Below the pieces are notes generated by a model. It made no database searches and had not been told where the DNA came from. It was given only the letters and a program-made list of their open reading frames with translations. A DNA stretch of 64,000 nucleotides from Prorocentrum cordatum (taxonomy: Eukaryota; Sar; Dinophyceae; Prorocentrales; Prorocentraceae): positions 117,110 through 181,109 of the forward strand of contig CAUYUJ010009868.1 in assembly GCA_963575745.1 (NCBI GenBank), written 5' to 3'. The position numbers were made by a program, and so were the translations under genes. Each line of letters begins with the position of its first letter. Position 1 is the first letter of the stretch. Positions 61,211 to 64,000 of the stretch are shown here, one piece after another.

Positions 61211-61357
61211 AAATACACACTAGGGAGAGACAGCTCATGTCGGGCTCGAACACGCCGAAGATGACGACGACGGAGCACGATGTGCCATCCCAATTGAGCT
61301 GGCACGGAGGCTGGAATAATGCCACGACGCTGGCCCAGGTCCGAGAGAGGAGAGGCA

Positions 61358-61732
61358 ATGGATAGGATATATGAGAAGCGGACGCTTGAGTGGGCGCGGG
61401 GATTGGTTGGCGACCCATTGCTTGAGTTCCTTCGTGGTTTGACTGCTGAAGACGGCGCTAAGGCTCGACGGTTTCTGCGTGCCAATTTCAACGCAGTCGA
61501 AATGCGCTGTCTCCCGTCGCGCGAGCTCCGCCTTATCTCATTGGATTTGGCCGGTGAGCGACGTACTCTGGCGTGGTATTCGGGCATGGGCGCGGAGGAA
61601 GTTGGACGCCTAGGCTCGCTCATAGTCAACTTAGCGATGCGCAGTGCGGCCCACGTCCGCAGCTCAGGCGGGTGGCTCGGGGCGCGCGTTATCGTCGAGA
61701 TGCTGGGCGATGACGGCTATGATGAAGTGTAG
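61358..61732 (+). CDS. Hypothetical protein, about 124 aa
   Basis: From the ATG at 61358 (an in-frame ATG also lies at 61319): MDRIYEKRTLEWARGLVGDP, LLEFLRGLTAEDGAKARRFL, VEMRCLPSRELRLISLDLAG, GAEEVGRLGSLIVNLAMRSA, ending MLGDDGYDEV. It has balanced composition, predicted mostly helical by eye, with no repeats. It is a credible small protein or exon with no recognised family. Confidence 0.45.
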   Translation: MDRIYEKRTLEWARGLVGDPLLEFLRGLTAEDGAKARRFLRANFNAVEMRCLPSRELRLISLDLAGERRTLAWYSGMGAEEVGRLGSLIVNLAMRSAAHVRSSGGWLGARVIVEMLGDDGYDEV

Positions 61733-61897
61733 GCGCGCTTCATGCGTGCCCTCGCCCGTTTGCCTCCCAACGCAATCCAGGCCCTCGGCGTGGACATGTC
61801 GAACGCCGATGCGGGCCCGACCGCTGGGCCCGACGACTGAGAAGACAGTTTTGGTTGCAAGCCGACAGGGGGCGACGATGTCGACGCAGGAGTACTT

Positions 61898-62392
61898 GTG
61901 ATGGCTTCTGAGGACAGAGTCCCGTTGATGTTCCGCGTCTGCAAGGGCCATTCCGCCCGGGCCGTAAACCCGAAACACATGCGCATCAGGCGCGATGCGG
62001 CGGCAAGGTGTTCTCATCAGGGCATTGTCATTCCCCGGTCTACGACCAGACACCTCGAATCGCCGAAGAACAACCTCCAAGGAGTTCGGCAACATACATC
62101 GCTTCCTTACCTGTCTTCCGACCAAGCTTGGACCGTACGACCCCCCAGATGACGTAGTCGTTTGGAGTGGCGAGCGTGGGTCTTGCGGGCCCCGGAGATT
62201 GGCCGGAAATTTCCAGACTGCGGCGAAATGCGCGGAGAGCTGCCGAGGTCGCTCAGACCAGGAGGGTGGGCCAGAGCAGTGGCTGGCCAGGCTTTGGATG
62301 CCAGTGCTCTCGGTCTGGTTGACCCGTGTCCACCATCGGGGATGCGCGTGCTCACGCTTGGTCCCTGTATCTTCGAGAACCAGGACATCTGA
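61898..62392 (+). pseudogene. Open frame interrupted by one stop
   Basis: The frame 61898-62152 (VPLMFRVCKGHSARAVNPKH, SPKNNLQGVRQHTSLPYLSS) is closed by TGA at 62150-62152 and continues in the same frame from 62153 to 62392 (WVLRAPEIGRKFPDCGEMRG, PPSGMRVLTLGPCIFENQDI). Minus-strand frames over the same bases are also open. Not recognised. Confidence 0.3.
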
Positions 62393-62479
62393 ATGCAACG
62401 TGACGGCGCTCTGGCGACCACTTTCCGCCCCAAGTGGAACGATATGCGCCGGATCATGCGGCTTTCTGTCTGGTATGCA

Positions 62480-62918
62480 GCGTGCGCGGGCGTCGTGGAC
62501 GTTGGTCTATGACCGACGTTTCGCGGCGCTCCAAGTTTATCCCGAGTTCGGTTCGCCTTGCGCCGATTTGATTGAGCAGCGTCGCGAGCTGCATCGCATG
62601 CCCAATGAGAACATTGGTGATGGGCTCGCCCACGCGGAGAAGAAGGACGCCCTATGCGCGCCTAACTTGCGGGGTGACGGATACATTCTGCTCGGCAATG
62701 ATCGTCGCAGTCGGAACGGGACACTGACGTGTTTCGCGTGCCGGGCCACCGCGCAGTATGGGGCCAGCATGTCCGACGCCGATGATATCATGCCTTCGGT
62801 CTTTTACGAGGATATCGGCCTGTATAAGAGGGTCCGCCCGGACTACATTCCCAGGGCGAAAGGTTTTTCCCTCTTGGGCCCGGAGCGAAGGTCTGAAATC
62901 TTGAGCCGACGCGTATGA
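62480..62918 (+). CDS. Orphan ORF F ending in the satellite
   Basis: In the frame open to 62918 the credible part reads ASWTLVYDRRFAALQVYPEF, CADLIEQRRELHRMPNENIG, GLAHAEKKDALCAPNLRGDG, YILLGNDRRSRNGTLTCFAC and SMSDADDIMPSVFYEDIGLY. The last ~20 residues come from the first satellite unit. The C-x2-C pair and balanced composition suggest former coding sequence. Family not recognised. Confidence 0.4.
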
Positions 62919-64000
62919 AATACCCGCCGTCGGACCAATGAAGGTCGTGCGGATCGATTTTTGGTTTTGGTCTCACGCTGCGGGGGGATGGTGGTAAGGT
63001 GTGGTGTGTGGGCAACGCGGCAACCAACATGTCCGAAGGCCAGAACGCCCAGTGCGTTTCGGCCCTGCGTCTCCTGTTGCGAGGATGTCTCGAGCGGGAA
63101 CTCCTCGCTGCACGTTGCGGGGGAATTGTGGTGAGGTGTGGTGCGTGGGCAACGTGGCAATCAACGTGTCCGAAGGCCAAAACGCCCATCCCCAGGGTGA
63201 AAGGTTTTTCCCAGTGGGCCCGGGGCGAAGGTTTGCAGTCTTGAGCAGACGCGCGTATGATATTCCCGCCGTAGGACCAATGAAGGTCGCGCGGATCCAT
63301 TATTGGTGTTGGTTTCGCGTTGCGGGGGAATGGTGGTGAGGTGTGCGTGGGCAACGCGGCAACCAACGTGTCCGGAGGCCAAAGGGACCAGTTCGTTTCG
63401 GCCTTGCGTTTCCTGTTGCGAGAACGTCCCGAGCGGGAACTTCTCACTGCACGTTGCGGGGGAATAGTGGCGAGGTTTGGTGTGTGGGCAACGTGGCAAC
63501 CAAAATGTCCGAAGGCCAAAGCGCCCATCCCCAGTGCGAAAGTTTTTCCTTCTTGGGCCCGGAGCGAAGGTCTGAAGTCTTGAGCAGACGCGTATGATAT
63601 TCCCGCGATCGGACCAATGGAGGTCGCGCGGATCCATTTTTGGTTTTGGTTTTGCGTTGCCGGGGAATTGTGGCGAGGCGTGGTGCGTGGGCAACGTGGC
63701 AACCAGCATGTCCAAAGGCCAAAACGCCGAGTGCGTTTCGACCTTGCGTCTCCTGTTTCGAGGACGTCTCGAGCGGGAACTCGTCGCTGCGCGTCGCGGG
63801 GGAATTGTGGTGAGGTGTGGTGTGTGGGCAACGTGGCGACCAAAATGTCCGAAGGCCAAGACGCCCATCCCCAGGGCGAAAGTTTTCTCCTCTTTGCCCT
63901 GGGGCGAAGGTTTGAAGTCTTGAGCGAAGGTTTGAAATCTTGACCCGCCGTCGGATCCAATGAAGGTCGCGCGGATCCATTTTTGGTTTTGGTTTGTGTG
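62840..64000. repeat. ~340-bp satellite made of two diverged halves, runs off the window
   Basis: GCCGTCGGACCAATGAAGG or a variant recurs at about 62926, 63268, 63605 and 63948, a period of 337-343 bp. Inside each unit the motif GTGGTGAGGTGTGG-(n)-GTGGGCAACG appears twice (62991/63128, 63332/63467, 63670/63808), with alternating spacing of about 137 and 204 bp. The long minus-strand frames over it are artefacts. Confidence 0.95.

Overview
The window looks like nuclear DNA of a dinoflagellate. I infer this from the GC-rich sequence, the very high load of tandem repeats, a glycoside hydrolase family 7 (GH7) secreted cellulase of the dinoflagellate type, and reverse-transcriptase relics whose motifs match elements I know from dinoflagellate genomes. 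I cannot name the species. Nothing looks bacterial: there are no operons, ribosome binding sites or CRISPR arrays. Genes are sparse. Most of the 64 kb is mobile-element relics and satellite DNA.

Layout. 1-3418: a frameshifted retroelement polyprotein (membrane segment, gag-like part, reverse transcriptase, RNase H-like part). 3419-8600: minisatellites, microsatellites and a possible minus-strand gene with a KH-like and a CCCH-like segment (about 7337-5154). 8611-11190: dispersed repeat families. 11400-13385: a 101-bp satellite. 13489-26070: seven consecutive composite repeat units. Each has a conserved head, a CT- or CAT-rich tract, a minisatellite of 77-90 bp monomers sharing one core, and a conserved tail. 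Two of the units also carry the 3' end of what looks like a captured gene.

26326-34758: a Penelope-like retroelement on the minus strand, bounded by two direct repeats of about 240 bp (pseudo-LTRs). It has a GIY-YIG-like nuclease segment upstream of a YVDD reverse transcriptase. It is interrupted by a 5'-truncated LINE (28825-31203) that has a 13-bp target-site duplication, a poly(A) tail and an intact RNase H domain. Removing the LINE and one duplicate rejoins the host frame.

36739-37974: the GH7 gene, the best host gene here, with signal peptide, E-x-D-x-x-E catalytic motif and a Glu-rich tail made by a GAG microsatellite. 38660-43425: a Ty1/copia pol relic (integrase, RT, RNase H). 43426-62920: mostly unrecognised open frames, including a 574-residue Ala/Lys-rich protein on the minus strand, a plus-strand chain of orphan ORFs, and an antisense fragment of a Pif1/Helitron-like helicase. 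Between them lie a 73-bp array, GCGC palindromes and a GCTAAA satellite. 62840-64000: a satellite of about 340 bp that runs off the end of the window.

The genes do not form a pathway. The window is best read as a retroelement and satellite landscape with one clear host gene and several orphan ORFs. The most interesting pieces are the Penelope/LINE nest and the composite head-array-tail repeat family.
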